Part shown: one piece after another, positions 8,738-18,600 of the stretch
Position numbering within the stretch: position 1 is the first letter of the stretch
How the letters are laid out: each line of letters starts with the position of its first letter
Origin: Flavobacterium gelidicaeli
Lineage (GTDB): Bacteria > Bacteroidota > Bacteroidia > Flavobacteriales > Flavobacteriaceae
Length of the DNA: 64,000 nt
Assembly (NCBI RefSeq): GCF_013294005.1
Contig: NZ_JABSNK010000001.1
Location: forward strand, 186,001 to 250,000
Reading direction: 5' to 3'
The notes under the pieces: model-generated
What the model was told of the DNA's origin: nothing
Database searches by the model: none
What the model saw: only the letters and a program-made list of their open reading frames with translations
Translations under genes and position numbers: made by a program

Positions 8738-9367
8738 ATGATAAAAGTTTGTTTAGCAGATAACTTCCCTGTAGTCCATTACGGAGTAAAATCTTACTTT
8801 AAAGACAATTCAGAAATCTCCATCACTGCCAATGTAGGTAGCTTTTTAATGATCAGAGACATCCTACTTACCAAAGAAATAGACGTTTTACTTTTAGATT
8901 TAGAACTAGAAGGATTAGCAAGTATCTTTGAGGTTAAGTCTATCTTGAAAAATTTCCCCAAAACTAAAGTTATCATTTACAGTAGCCTTTCTGAACAAAT
9001 TTATGCTCCTAACGCTATTAAAGCGGGTGCATCTGGATATGTTCATAAAAAGGAAAAACTAGAAACCTTAGGTCAATCAATCATCAAAGTACACCAAGGG
9101 AAGATAATCATGAACGAAACCGTTAAGAAAAATTTAGCTTTAATTGCTAAACAAAGTAAAAGCGAACGTTTGTACCGTAAACTTTCTAACCGTGAGGTTG
9201 AAGTACTACGTTATTTAAGTGGAGGTAAAAAAAATCACGAAATTGCTGAAATTTTAGGTCTTAACGAAAAAACGATTAGTACTTATAAATTACGTTTACT
9301 AACAAAACTAAATGTTACAAATTTAGTAGATCTTGTTAATAAAGCAAAAACGTTAGAAATCGTTTAA
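8738..9367 (+). CDS. Response regulator, receiver plus LuxR-type HTH (NarL/FixJ family)
   Basis: 209 residues: a receiver domain (1-120) with acidic Asp8, phospho-acceptor Asp54 in LLLDLE and Lys103 in HKKEK, then a LuxR-type helix-turn-helix (about 148-207; SNREVEVLRYLSGG, then NEKTISTYKLRLLTKL). It is a transcription regulator probably phosphorylated by a histidine kinase, but none is adjacent and the target genes are unknown. Its stop lies one base from the stop of the convergent dnaG gene, with no terminator between them. Confidence 0.88.
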   Translation: MIKVCLADNFPVVHYGVKSYFKDNSEISITANVGSFLMIRDILLTKEIDVLLLDLELEGLASIFEVKSILKNFPKTKVIIYSSLSEQIYAPNAIKAGASGYVHKKEKLETLGQSIIKVHQGKIIMNETVKKNLALIAKQSKSERLYRKLSNREVEVLRYLSGGKKNHEIAEILGLNEKTISTYKLRLLTKLNVTNLVDLVNKAKTLEIV

Positions 9368-9368
9368 A

Positions 9369-11336
9369 TTAAAATCGAGACATTACTCTACCGAGTTTTT
9401 TAGAAAAAGCTAGGGTCAAACCATTATAGTCTTGAATCATAGTCATGGGCTCAGTATTATCTGCGCCTGGTGCTATTGAGTTTTTCAATTCTTCTATAAT
9501 TCTCCCTACAAGATACCATCGCATGGTTAAAATGGTTTCCGCAACGTTTTGTGCTATGGTATCGTTTTTTGATTTCGGAAAAATATTTTGACCTTCCCAG
9601 TTGTGCATAACAAGTCGCTCATCTTCCATAAGGATATCAGTGACTTCTTGTGCAAATTCGGGTTGTAAATGCATCAAATATTGTTCTAAACTAAAGGATT
9701 CATTTTGAAGGTAATAGTTTATCAAATCATTAAAAATATCCTTAAATAAAGGATTTGCTAATTCTACCTCATCTTCTTGTAGGCTTAGGTAAATGCGCTG
9801 AAAAACTTTAAAATCTTTATTCTCAGTAACCATCACAATTTCTCCGTCTTCATTAGTTTTCATGAAGGTATCCTCAAATTCTTCTGTTTTATTACCGTAA
9901 AGCAATAAAATTTCAATAATTTTTCGCTCCAAGCGATAAAGTATATCTACTTTTTCAACATCGGCTGGATTTTCATTTTTTACAACTTGAAAAGCTTTTT
10001 GATCCTTTTGATGTTTCTTAGTCTCTTCTACTTCGCCTTTTTGTGTTAATTGTGCCAACGTACTCACTAAAACTTGCTCAGAAATATCCATTATACGAGA
10101 ACACTCCTGAACATAAATCTCACGCTGAATACGGTCTGGTATTTTAGAAATACTCACTACCATATCTCTAATAAGATCTGCTTTTTTAATAGGATCGTTC
10201 TTAGCCTCATTCATCAACATCGACGCTTTGAACTGTATAAAATCCTTAGCGTTGTTTTCTAAATAAGCAACTAAATCATCATAAGATGTTTTTTTGGCAA
10301 AACTATCGGGGTCTTCTCCATCAGGAAATGTACATACTTTGACATTCATACCTTCTTCAAGAATCAAATCAATTCCACGAATTGCGGCACGTAAACCTGC
10401 AGCATCACCGTCAAATAGCACCGTAATATTCTTCGTCAATCTGTTTACCAAACGAATTTGATCCGGAGTTAAAGCAGTTCCAGAAGACGAAACGACATTC
10501 TCAATACCCGCTTGATTAAACTGAATCACATCAGTATATCCTTCAACTAAATAACAATTATTCAATTTTGCAATGGATTGTTTCGCTTGAAAAATACCGT
10601 ACAGTACTTTACTCTTATGATAAATATCACTTTCGGGTGAATTGAGGTATTTTGCGGCTTTCTTGTCATTAGTTAAAATTCGACCACCAAAACCAAGCAC
10701 CCTACCTGACATACTTTGGATAGGAAACATTACCCTACTTTTAAATCGGTCAAAAGGACGGTCTTCACGAGCAATAGTTAATCCCGTACTTTCAAGGAAT
10801 TCTAATTTATATCCTTTTCCAAGGGCTTCTTTAGTTAAAGCATCCCATGATTCTGGTGAATATCCTAAGCTAAATTTTTCGATTGTTTCAGCCGTAAAAC
10901 CCCTTTCTTTAAAATAAGAAAGTCCAATTGCTTTACCTTCTTCTGACTTTAAAAGCGTTTTATGAAAATATTCTTTTGCAAACTCTGATACAAGATACAT
11001 ACTTTCACGAACATCAGTAATAGCTTTTTCGGCATCTGTTTGCTCAGTTTCTTCTATTTCGATATTGTACTTGTTAGCCAAATATCGAATAGCTTCTGGA
11101 TAGGTGAAATGAGAATGCTCCATTAAAAATGCAACAGAATTTCCTCCTTTTCCAGAACTAAAATCTTTCCAAATTCCCTTAGCTGGCGAAACCATAAAGG
11201 ATGGTGAACGCTCATCAGAAAACGGACTCAAACCTTTGAAATTACTACCGGCGCGTTTTAAATTAACAAAATCACCAATAACTTCCTCTACTCGAGCAGT
11301 TTCGAAAACAGTATCTATAGTCGCTTTTGAAATCAA
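9369..11336 (-). CDS. dnaG: DNA primase DnaG with degenerate zinc-binding domain
   Basis: Synthesises RNA primers at the replication fork. The N-terminal CHC2-type fold is recognisable (FKGLSPFSDERSPSFMVSP through SGKGG), the TOPRIM catalytic core has LVEGYTDVI and the metal-binding DGDAAG segment, and the C-terminal region should bind DnaB helicase. Length 655 is normal. All four usual zinc ligands are replaced: CPFH reads SPFS (Ser37, Ser40) and CFGC reads DFSS (Asp58, Ser61). The frame is otherwise intact, so this looks like lineage-specific loss of zinc and not decay. Confidence 0.95.
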   Translation of the reverse strand: MISKATIDTVFETARVEEVIGDFVNLKRAGSNFKGLSPFSDERSPSFMVSPAKGIWKDFSSGKGGNSVAFLMEHSHFTYPEAIRYLANKYNIEIEETEQTDAEKAITDVRESMYLVSEFAKEYFHKTLLKSEEGKAIGLSYFKERGFTAETIEKFSLGYSPESWDALTKEALGKGYKLEFLESTGLTIAREDRPFDRFKSRVMFPIQSMSGRVLGFGGRILTNDKKAAKYLNSPESDIYHKSKVLYGIFQAKQSIAKLNNCYLVEGYTDVIQFNQAGIENVVSSSGTALTPDQIRLVNRLTKNITVLFDGDAAGLRAAIRGIDLILEEGMNVKVCTFPDGEDPDSFAKKTSYDDLVAYLENNAKDFIQFKASMLMNEAKNDPIKKADLIRDMVVSISKIPDRIQREIYVQECSRIMDISEQVLVSTLAQLTQKGEVEETKKHQKDQKAFQVVKNENPADVEKVDILYRLERKIIEILLLYGNKTEEFEDTFMKTNEDGEIVMVTENKDFKVFQRIYLSLQEDEVELANPLFKDIFNDLINYYLQNESFSLEQYLMHLQPEFAQEVTDILMEDERLVMHNWEGQNIFPKSKNDTIAQNVAETILTMRWYLVGRIIEELKNSIAPGADNTEPMTMIQDYNGLTLAFSKKLGRVMSRF

Positions 11337-11364
11337 TTTATTTTGGGTAAAAGTTATAAAAAGT

Positions 11365-11393
11365 CAAAGTTACAAAGTTTTTAAATAGCAAAA
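11365..11393 (-). promoter_or_regulatory. dnaG promoter (-33 TTTTG and -7 TAACTTTG)
   Basis: On the minus strand, TTTTG (11393-11389) is followed after 16 nt by TAACTTTG (11372-11365), fitting the Bacteroidota primary-sigma promoter. The -7 element ends 28 bp before the dnaG start. The -33 element overlaps the terminator hairpin of the upstream gene. Confidence 0.6.
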
Positions 11394-11425
11394 CCCTTTC
11401 GAGATTTATTATCTGAAAGGGTTTG
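11390..11425 (-). terminator. Terminator after the sigma/anti-sigma/barrel module
   Basis: Arms AAACCCTTTC (11391-11400) and GAAAGGGTTT (11415-11424) form a 10-bp perfect stem with a 14-nt loop, followed on the minus strand by a short T run. It lies 22 bp past the stop of the barrel gene. Confidence 0.65.
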
Positions 11426-11445
11426 CCAACTAACTCAAAAACGTT

Positions 11446-13041
11446 CTAATTAAAATCAAAACGAACGCCTAGGGAAACATTGTTTTGTTTCACCACATTG
11501 TCTTTGAATAAAGGATTTAGATCATATTTTAAATACAAACTTGTCTCTTTGTAACCTATATAAGTACTTAACCCATAAACGAATTTGTTTACATTAAAAT
11601 CCCCTTTCACTTTTTGGCGACTTTTATAATTATCATCATCGTACGTAGTAATTTGTTTGGATTTAATGTTCGTTCCAAAATAACCTCCTATACCTAAACG
11701 AAAACTATCATGTGTTTTAAAATACTGTTTACCATCTATTTCTTTAGATTTTGAAAAATCAAACTCCAAATGCAATGGTACAACTAGAGAAACAGTTCTA
11801 AATCTAGAATCTTCATAACTCACTGGATTAACGTCTAGTTTAGTTTGATTTCCATCAACGACAAAACTTCTATTATCTGTGGCTCTCAAATTGTTGTACA
11901 TTAACGACAAACCATATTTTGCATGTAAAAAATTAGCCTCTTTAAAAATTCTTGAATTCAAGGTCAGTCCCCATTCATAAAAATGAGATCCCAAATATCT
12001 AAAGTCAGAGTTTTGAACGCGTTGATCTGTAATTAAATTATTTAATCCCGTTGCAAAAACTACTTGCGAAGTTGTTCTTTTATAATGTCGTTTGATTTTA
12101 TCTTCTTGACCATTGTACACTTTGAAGGACGTTAAATTAATTTCAGTTTTGTTTTCACCAATAGCCTCGTTACTACCTCCAATAATCAACATTGTTCCTC
12201 TTTTTTTATTTTCTACCTCATCTTCATACTTACCTTCTACCTGATCTTTGACTAATTGATTTAATTTCACTTCTTCAATAGCTACCTTTTTATCGATATT
12301 TCCAGCATGTTCAGTTGCTTTTTTAAGCTTTAATTCTTTAGCTATTGCATTAGTTAAAGTTCCGTTGTCGACTTGCTGATCTATAGAATCTACAGCTTTT
12401 TTTAGGTCGGCTTTTTCTTTATCTGTAATATTATTTATCTCATCTCCAATTGCCTTTGCTCTTTTTTCAAAAGAAATTATCTTGTAATCTCTCCCTTTAT
12501 TTGAACCCGTCTCTGCTATAGTATCTGCAACAACTTGCAGCACTACATCTTTAAACCATACCTGACCTGTTCCATCTAACAAAGCACCGTAGGAAATTGA
12601 AGTTGCTTCATCAGGAACAAATAAAACTATTTCATATTTCGTCCAATCTGTGGTTTTTTTCACCCCTCTATTTTGCATATTGTCAAATGCAAGAACTGCT
12701 ACATCATAGTAATCAACACGCATCCAAAGCCCAGCCCATGACTTTACGTCATCAGTCTTCAAATACCCAGTCATTTTTACTGTTTTTCCTAAATATCCAT
12801 CTGATTTTATCGTTTTCATAAGTGTGCCAAACCCATAAAACTTACTTTTGATTGATTTAATTTTAAATGTATTTTGATTATCAGACGCTGCATTTTTTTC
12901 AAGGCTCATTTCATAATTTGGTGATTCTGCTTGCCAATAGCTCCAGTCTTGAATATATTTATAACTGCCTTTATCCTGGGCATGTATTTTTACAGCAAAA
13001 GCCGACAAAAATAGGATGCTAAATAAAATAATTTTTTTCAT
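11446..13041 (-). CDS. Outer-membrane beta-barrel protein with N-terminal sugar-binding-like domain
   Basis: 531 residues. Signal peptide 1-21 (ends HAQ). Residues about 25-175 resemble a jelly-roll binding module (YWQAESPNYEMS..., GLWMRVD, TTDWTKYEIVLFVPDEATSISYG, then GQVWFKDV). Residues about 190-275 are charged and probably helical. Residues about 285-531 alternate in beta-barrel fashion and end in an aromatic/Phe C-terminus (SLGVRFDFN). It is the third gene of an ECF sigma / anti-sigma / barrel set, so it is a plausible target or signal input of that system. Ligand unknown. The domain calls are inferred from pattern, not from a profile search. Confidence 0.6.
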   Translation of the reverse strand: MKKIILFSILFLSAFAVKIHAQDKGSYKYIQDWSYWQAESPNYEMSLEKNAASDNQNTFKIKSIKSKFYGFGTLMKTIKSDGYLGKTVKMTGYLKTDDVKSWAGLWMRVDYYDVAVLAFDNMQNRGVKKTTDWTKYEIVLFVPDEATSISYGALLDGTGQVWFKDVVLQVVADTIAETGSNKGRDYKIISFEKRAKAIGDEINNITDKEKADLKKAVDSIDQQVDNGTLTNAIAKELKLKKATEHAGNIDKKVAIEEVKLNQLVKDQVEGKYEDEVENKKRGTMLIIGGSNEAIGENKTEINLTSFKVYNGQEDKIKRHYKRTTSQVVFATGLNNLITDQRVQNSDFRYLGSHFYEWGLTLNSRIFKEANFLHAKYGLSLMYNNLRATDNRSFVVDGNQTKLDVNPVSYEDSRFRTVSLVVPLHLEFDFSKSKEIDGKQYFKTHDSFRLGIGGYFGTNIKSKQITTYDDDNYKSRQKVKGDFNVNKFVYGLSTYIGYKETSLYLKYDLNPLFKDNVVKQNNVSLGVRFDFN

Positions 13042-13080
13042 GATTTTCGTTTTTTGATTGATGATTGATTAATTTACTAC

Positions 13081-13797
13081 TTATTCTTGATAATTTCTAT
13101 TTACTAAAGCTGTTTTGACAGCATTAAACTTTTTATTAAATTTTTCTAAAGCCGATTCTTTATAAGATTGATTCAATTCTTTTTCAACACTTGATAACAA
13201 ATTATTTGGGTCTACAGAAGTTCCAACGCTAGCTTTCTTAAAAGACTTATCAGCTTTTATCTCCTCCACTTTAGTATCACTAACCGCTGCCAAAAGATTT
13301 TCTGCGCTCGTATATTTGTTAGTACTAATTGCTTCAATTACTTTTACTGTAGGAGAAACTACTCTCAGTACTTTTTCATTATTAGCGACAACAGCATTGT
13401 CTTTGTCCTTTATTTGGTTGGGTGATTTTTTTCTCATCTCCTTTTTACGAATAGCCCCATTAACTGCAATACTACTAATTCCCTTTCGCAGAAGCATATC
13501 CTCTTCATTATTTACAACACTTTCGACTACGTTAGGGTTTGTTTGCTCTTGCTCTAAAACTACTGGATTGCTTGTGTTAATTTTGTTTGAAATAGACTGA
13601 TTAAAAAATATAGAACTCACTAATAGCAAACCCACAAAACTAGCAGCTATGTACCACCAAACATATCTACGTTTTGGTTTATCAGCCACTGACATCATTG
13701 CTTCTAATTTATGCCAAGCATCAGCCGAAGGCGCAATCGTTCTTGCCTCTATTTTTACTTTGATATTCTTATCGAATTTATTTGGCTCCATAATCAT
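13081..13797 (-). CDS. Probable anti-sigma factor, single-pass membrane protein
   Basis: About 238 residues from ATG 13797, which overlaps the sigma gene stop (13778) by 20 bp. An ATG at 13791 is an alternative. A longer reading from 13872 would lie deep inside the sigma gene and is unlikely. Features: a cytoplasmic N-terminus with APSADAWHKLEAMM, then one membrane helix (WWYIAASFVGLLLVSSIFF), then a polar, lysine- and asparagine-rich periplasmic region with no known domain. Topology and position directly after an ECF sigma gene suggest an anti-sigma factor; no zinc-finger ZAS motif (HxxxCxxC) is visible. Confidence 0.65.
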   Translation of the reverse strand: MIMEPNKFDKNIKVKIEARTIAPSADAWHKLEAMMSVADKPKRRYVWWYIAASFVGLLLVSSIFFNQSISNKINTSNPVVLEQEQTNPNVVESVVNNEEDMLLRKGISSIAVNGAIRKKEMRKKSPNQIKDKDNAVVANNEKVLRVVSPTVKVIEAISTNKYTSAENLLAAVSDTKVEEIKADKSFKKASVGTSVDPNNLLSSVEKELNQSYKESALEKFNKKFNAVKTALVNRNYQE

Positions 13798-14338
13798 ATT
13801 TTTTTGTTGCATTAATTTGCTGTTGCAAAATCTTTCTTGCATGTGACAATTGCGATTTTGACGTCCCCTCATTTATCCCCAGCATCACCGCTATTTCTTT
13901 GTGTTTGAATCCCTCAATCGCATAGAGATTGAAAACCATCTTATACCCTTCAGGTAAATTATCAATCAATAATTGAATGGCATCCACTTCTAAATCGCAC
14001 TCATTATCAACTGTGCTTTCTTCTATAAAAAAACTATCTTCTATGAAATTTACTTTTTTATGCACACGCAAAAAAGAAATGCATTCGTTTACCATAATTC
14101 GCCTAATCCAACCTTCGAAGCTTCCATTGTGTTCAAAATTTTTCAAACTGCTGAAGGCTTTCATAAAAGCCGTAATCATAACATCCTCAGCTTGCTGCAC
14201 ATCTTTAACATACAAACGACAGATGCTTAACATTTTTGGAGAAAACCTAGAATAGATTTGTTGCTGCGCTTGACGATTGTTATCGACAGCTAGCTGAATC
14301 ATTTTTCTTTCCTCTTGATGTAAGTTGATTACTTTCAA
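13778..14338 (-). CDS. ECF-type RNA polymerase sigma factor
   Basis: 186 residues with region 2 (about 25-95: YSRFSPKMLSICRLYVKD, AEDVMITAFMKAFSSL, FEGWIRRIMVNECISFLR) and region 4 (about 125-175: LPEGYKMVFNLYAIEGFKHKEIA, then GTSKSQLSHARKIL). There is no region 1 or 3, so it is an extracytoplasmic-function sigma-70 factor. It is probably autoregulated: a TGCAACC-N16-CGTC promoter lies just upstream at 14368-14394. It overlaps the probable anti-sigma gene and precedes the outer-membrane barrel gene on the same strand. Confidence 0.92.
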   Translation of the reverse strand: MKVINLHQEERKMIQLAVDNNRQAQQQIYSRFSPKMLSICRLYVKDVQQAEDVMITAFMKAFSSLKNFEHNGSFEGWIRRIMVNECISFLRVHKKVNFIEDSFFIEESTVDNECDLEVDAIQLLIDNLPEGYKMVFNLYAIEGFKHKEIAVMLGINEGTSKSQLSHARKILQQQINATKKYDYGAK

Positions 14339-14367
14339 AGTTGTTGTAAAGGGTTTCTATAACTATA

Positions 14368-14394
14368 GACGAATGTCGATGCAAAAAGGTTGCA
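14368..14394 (-). promoter_or_regulatory. Candidate ECF-sigma promoter (TGCAACC-N16-CGTC)
   Basis: Minus strand: TGCAACC at 14394-14388, exactly 16 nt, then CGTC at 14371-14368, with TATA following. An AAC-containing -35 and a CGTC -10 with a 16-nt spacer is classic ECF promoter geometry. It ends 29 bp before the sigma ATG. TGCAA and TTGCA also form a small palindrome over the -35. Confidence 0.65.
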
Positions 14395-14421
14395 TGAAGG
14401 TAAAAATAAATATAAAAAATT

Positions 14422-14436
14422 ATCCTTAGTCAGGAT
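14422..14436 (-). terminator. Weak terminator after the prenyl synthase gene
   Basis: Minus-strand hairpin ATCCT / AGGAT (5-nt loop) followed by a run of six T. A second short stem, GTTTCGT/ACGAAAC, lies between it and the stop codon at 14466. Confidence 0.35.
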
Positions 14437-14465
14437 TCTTGTTTCGTCAGAAAGATAAAACGAAA

Positions 14466-15443
14466 CTATTTCTTTCTCTCAATAACGTAATTCACCATTA
14501 AGATTAAAGCGTCTTTAAAATCAGAAGCAGGATAGTTGTCCAATAGCATTAGTGCTTCTTGCTGAAATTCAGTCATTTTGTCTTCGGCGTAAGCCAAACC
14601 ATTGTGATCCTTTACAAAAGCAATTACTTCTTTGACTCTTTTTTTGTCTTTATTGTGGTTTTTTATTGAGTTGATTAACCACGACTTTTCTTTAGCAGTG
14701 CAGGTATTTAAAACATGAATTAAAGGAAGCGTCATTTTTTGTTCCTTGATATCAATTCCGGTTGGTTTCCCAATAGCTTCATCTGTGTAATCAAACAAGT
14801 CGTCTTTGATTTGGAAAGCCATCCCGATCAGTTCGCCAAATTTTCGCATATTTTCCACTTGCACGGCATCTTCAATTACAGATTTTGCACCAAGAGCACA
14901 GCAAGCCGCAATAAGGGTAGCGGTTTTTTTTCGAATAATTTCGTAATAAATATCTTCTGTAATATCAAGTCGTCGCGCTTTTTCGATTTGGAGTAACTCG
15001 CCTTCACTCATTTCGCGTACAGCGACAGAAATAATTTTTAGTAAATCAAAATCGTCATTATCTATTGACAGCAACAACCCTTTTGACAACAAATAATCTC
15101 CAACTAGTACCGCAATTTTATTTTTCCAAAGTGCATTGATCGAGAAAAAACCGCGACGGCGATTACTATCATCTACTACGTCATCATGCACTAAAGTGGC
15201 TGTATGAATAAGCTCAATAACACAAGCTCCACGATAAGTTCGTTCATTTATTGCACCACCAGAAACCATCTTAGCAGTAAGAAAAACAAACATAGGACGC
15301 ATTTGCTTCCCTTTGCGGTTTACGATGTAATAGGTAATTCTATTAAGTAAAGCCACTTGTGAAGTCATCGATTCATAGAACTTTTTTTCAAAAAGTTCCA
15401 TTTCGTTAAAGATGGGTTGTTTTATTTGTGAGGTAACATTCAT
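14466..15443 (-). CDS. Polyprenyl diphosphate synthase (long-chain trans-isoprenyl transferase)
   Basis: Elongates allylic diphosphates with isopentenyl diphosphate, most likely making the side chain of menaquinone. Both aspartate-rich motifs are present: DDVVDD at 87-92 and DDLFD at 214-218, plus GKQMRP, GDYLLSKG and KTATLIAACC. Length 325 fits the IspB-type family; the chain length of the product cannot be read reliably from sequence. A consensus -7 element lies only 8-16 bp upstream of the start, so the mRNA may be nearly leaderless. Confidence 0.9.
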   Translation of the reverse strand: MNVTSQIKQPIFNEMELFEKKFYESMTSQVALLNRITYYIVNRKGKQMRPMFVFLTAKMVSGGAINERTYRGACVIELIHTATLVHDDVVDDSNRRRGFFSINALWKNKIAVLVGDYLLSKGLLLSIDNDDFDLLKIISVAVREMSEGELLQIEKARRLDITEDIYYEIIRKKTATLIAACCALGAKSVIEDAVQVENMRKFGELIGMAFQIKDDLFDYTDEAIGKPTGIDIKEQKMTLPLIHVLNTCTAKEKSWLINSIKNHNKDKKRVKEVIAFVKDHNGLAYAEDKMTEFQQEALMLLDNYPASDFKDALILMVNYVIERKK

Positions 15444-15451
15444 TTAGACAT

Positions 15452-15459
15452 CAAAGTTA
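15452..15459 (-). promoter_or_regulatory. -7 element for the prenyl synthase gene
   Basis: Minus-strand TAACTTTG matches TAnnTTTG and ends 8 bp before the ATG at 15443. This implies a leader of only a few nucleotides. Confidence 0.45.
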
Positions 15460-15603
15460 CAGCTTTTAAGAAAAAAGAAAGCCATTTTAGACAAATTTAA
15501 ACATTGAATTCACAAAAACATCTAGTTAACATTGCTAACCTATTCTTAATTGCAACTATTGTTTTGTTAAAGTTTTCTTAATCATATCCCGTGAGTAGAC
15601 CGA

Positions 15604-15611
15604 TAGTTTTG
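15604..15611 (+). promoter_or_regulatory. -7 element for the SusC/SusD/phosphatase operon
   Basis: TAGTTTTG matches TAnnTTTG and ends 24 bp before the SusC start codon. No clear -33 TTG is found at the usual distance. Confidence 0.45.
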
Positions 15612-15635
15612 CACAACAAACATAACTACTAAAAA

Positions 15636-18600
15636 ATGAAAACTTTAAAACAAAATCTACTCTTATTCTTAATTGTACTTTGTGGGCAATTGCTGCATTC
15701 CCAATCTATTATAATTCAAGGAAAAGTAACAGATTCAGCTGGCTTCCCGCTAACAGGCGCAACCATTCTCGTAAAAGGGACTCAAAACAGCACAATCGCT
15801 GATGCAAATGGAAGCTACTCCATTGCAACTGAAAAAGGAAAAACCCTAGTTTTTAGCTACATGGGTTTTACAACTAAAGAAGCTATAGCAACCAATCAAG
15901 AAAAATTAAATGTTAATCTTCAAGACGATTCAGTAGCACTAGGTGAAGTAGTCGTTACAGCTTTGGGTATTAAAAGAGACAAACGCGCTCTAGGATATGC
16001 ATCCCAAGAATTAAAATCAGACGATATCAATAAGGTGAACTCGACCAATTTTGTTTCTAATCTTTCTGGAAAAATATCGGGAGTTCAAATTTCTGGCTCA
16101 GGAAACGGAATCACAAGTTCTTCTAGAATTACTATTAGAGGCGACAAGTCATTGAACATTAACAACAACGGGCCATTATTTATTGTTGATGGTATTCCTA
16201 TTAATAACAATGTATACGGTGTTGGGAGTTCGGCAACAACTCAAACCGATTTGCCTACTGATTATGGTAATGGTGCCGCCGAAATCAATCAAGAAAATAT
16301 AGAAAGCGTCAATGTATTGAAAGGTGCTGCAGCATCTGCACTTTATGGATCTAGAGCAGCAAATGGTGTAATTGTCATCACCACAAAATCTGGTCGCAAA
16401 GGTAAAGGCTTGGGTGTTTCTATCTCTTCTTCTTTTATGACTAGCGAGGCTTTGCGTTTGCCAGAGATTCAGGGTGTTTATGGTGCAGGCTCTAAACAAG
16501 TTTACGATCCGGGTGCTGATACCAACTTAGGGCCTCGTTTTGATTCAGGGCTTTCGATCCTTCAAAATGGTAGCCCAGGCTATTCTGTAGGTGAAGGTCA
16601 AGTGTTACCCTTCGAATTTAGATATAACTTAAAAGACTTTTTCAGGAAGGGAAATTCGATTTCGAATACCGTTTCGATTTCTGGATCAGATGAAAAAACA
16701 AATTTCAGACTAAGCTACGGCAAAACAACTAGCGAAGATATTGTACCTAATTCTAATTTAAAAAGAGACAATATAAGTCTAAACCTTAATTACAATATCT
16801 CAGACAAATGGAAATTTGCCACGGTAGCAACCTATACAAAAAGCGCTAGTGACAACACGCCAGTTTCAGGTTACGGAAGTCAAGGAATCATGTACAATTT
16901 ATTATGGAATCATACTAATGTTGACCTTGATTGGTTAAAGGATTATTGGACCGTGAAAGATGTGAGACAAAACAGCATGTTTGGATGGGGTGATAATCCT
17001 TTTAAAATTGCCTACGAAAACATCAACGCCTTTAAGAAAGCAAGAATTTTTGGAAACATGTCTTCGACTTACCAAATTAGTGATGATTTCTCATTTATGG
17101 CTAGAATAGGAATGGATAATTCAAATGATTTTAGATGGTCACGCAGACCTATAGGTTCGTCTCGCTACACCAACGGAATGTACCGCGAACAAACGATAGG
17201 TTTTACAGAGTACAATGCTGATATGTTACTATCTTATGATCACACTTTTGGCGATTTTACTGTGAAAATATCATATGGTGCTAACAGTATGAATCAATAT
17301 ACTAGTGAAAGTAAAATTGAAGGTCAAGGAATTAGTATTCCTGGAATTTACAATTTGCAAAACATCAATGTAATGCCAATTCAATCTAGAAATATTTATA
17401 AAAAACGGATTAATAGTATGTATAGTCTAGCTAACATAGGGTACAAAGATTATTTGTATTTAGATGTTACCGCTAGAAACGATTGGTCATCTACCCTACC
17501 AGCAAACAACAATTCGTATTTCTATCCTTCGGCTTCTTTGAGTTTCATCCCTACTTCTTTTTTCGAAATGAATAAGAACATAGATTTCTTGAAAGTAAGA
17601 GTCAACGCCGCTTCTGTAGGAAATGATACTGATCCTTACCGATTAGTAAAAACCTACGACAATGGTTCATTAGCTGGAACATTGACCAATCCCTCTTCAA
17701 TTTTAAATAGTAATTTAAAACCTGAAATTGCAACATCATACGAAGCCGGAATTGAAGCGCAGTTTTTCAAAAAGAGAATCACACTAGATATGAGTTATTA
17801 TGTAACTAACTCTAAAAACCAAATTGTAGGTCTTGATATTTCGCAAGCAGCTGGATTTAATTCGAATGTAATCAATGCAGGTAAAATTCAAAACAAAGGA
17901 ATCGAAATAGGATTAGGATTAACCCCTGTTCGCACTACTGATTTTGAATGGACGCTTAACGCAAATTTTACTCGTAACCGCGGAACTGTAAAAGAGTTAA
18001 CTCCAGGAATTGACAATTACATCATTGCTCAAGGCCCAAACGGAGGTACTATTGAAGCTCGTGTAGGAGAGCGAATGGGTGACATGTATGGACGCGGATA
18101 CCTAAGAAGCCCAGATAACCAAATCGTTTATGACAATGCTGGTTCGCCAATATTAGATACAAAAATCAAGAAAATAGGAAACTACAATCCAGATTGGATG
18201 CTGGGTCTTGCAACAAACATTAGATACAAAAACCTGAGTTTAAATGCGCTTGTTGACGTGCGTCATGGTGGTAAAATTTATTCGATGACCAATGCAATTG
18301 GAATGGAAAGCGGTATCCTAGCCGTTTCCCTACCAGGTAGAGAGACAGGAATTGTAGGTCAAGGAGTAGTTCAAAACACCGATGGTTCTTACAGCCCAAA
18401 CACAACTTCGGTGACTGCCGAAAACTGGTATTATTCAAACGCTTTTAGAAGAGACAATATTGAAGCCAACTCCTTTGATGCTTCTTATGTAAAATTAAGA
18501 GAAGTGAGTTTGAATTATAGCTTATCTTCAAAATTCACTAAGGCTGTGCACATGCAAAACTTAAGCATAGGATTAGTAGGGAACAACTTGGCGCTTTGGA

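Noticed and set aside
9369..11336. dnaG as a pseudogene because the zinc ligands are missing
   Set aside because: The frame is intact at full length, the catalytic TOPRIM motifs are kept and a good promoter is present.
13797..13872. Longer start for the anti-sigma gene at 13872
   Set aside because: It would overlap the sigma gene by 95 bp and add a basic, cysteine-containing N-terminus with no family support.
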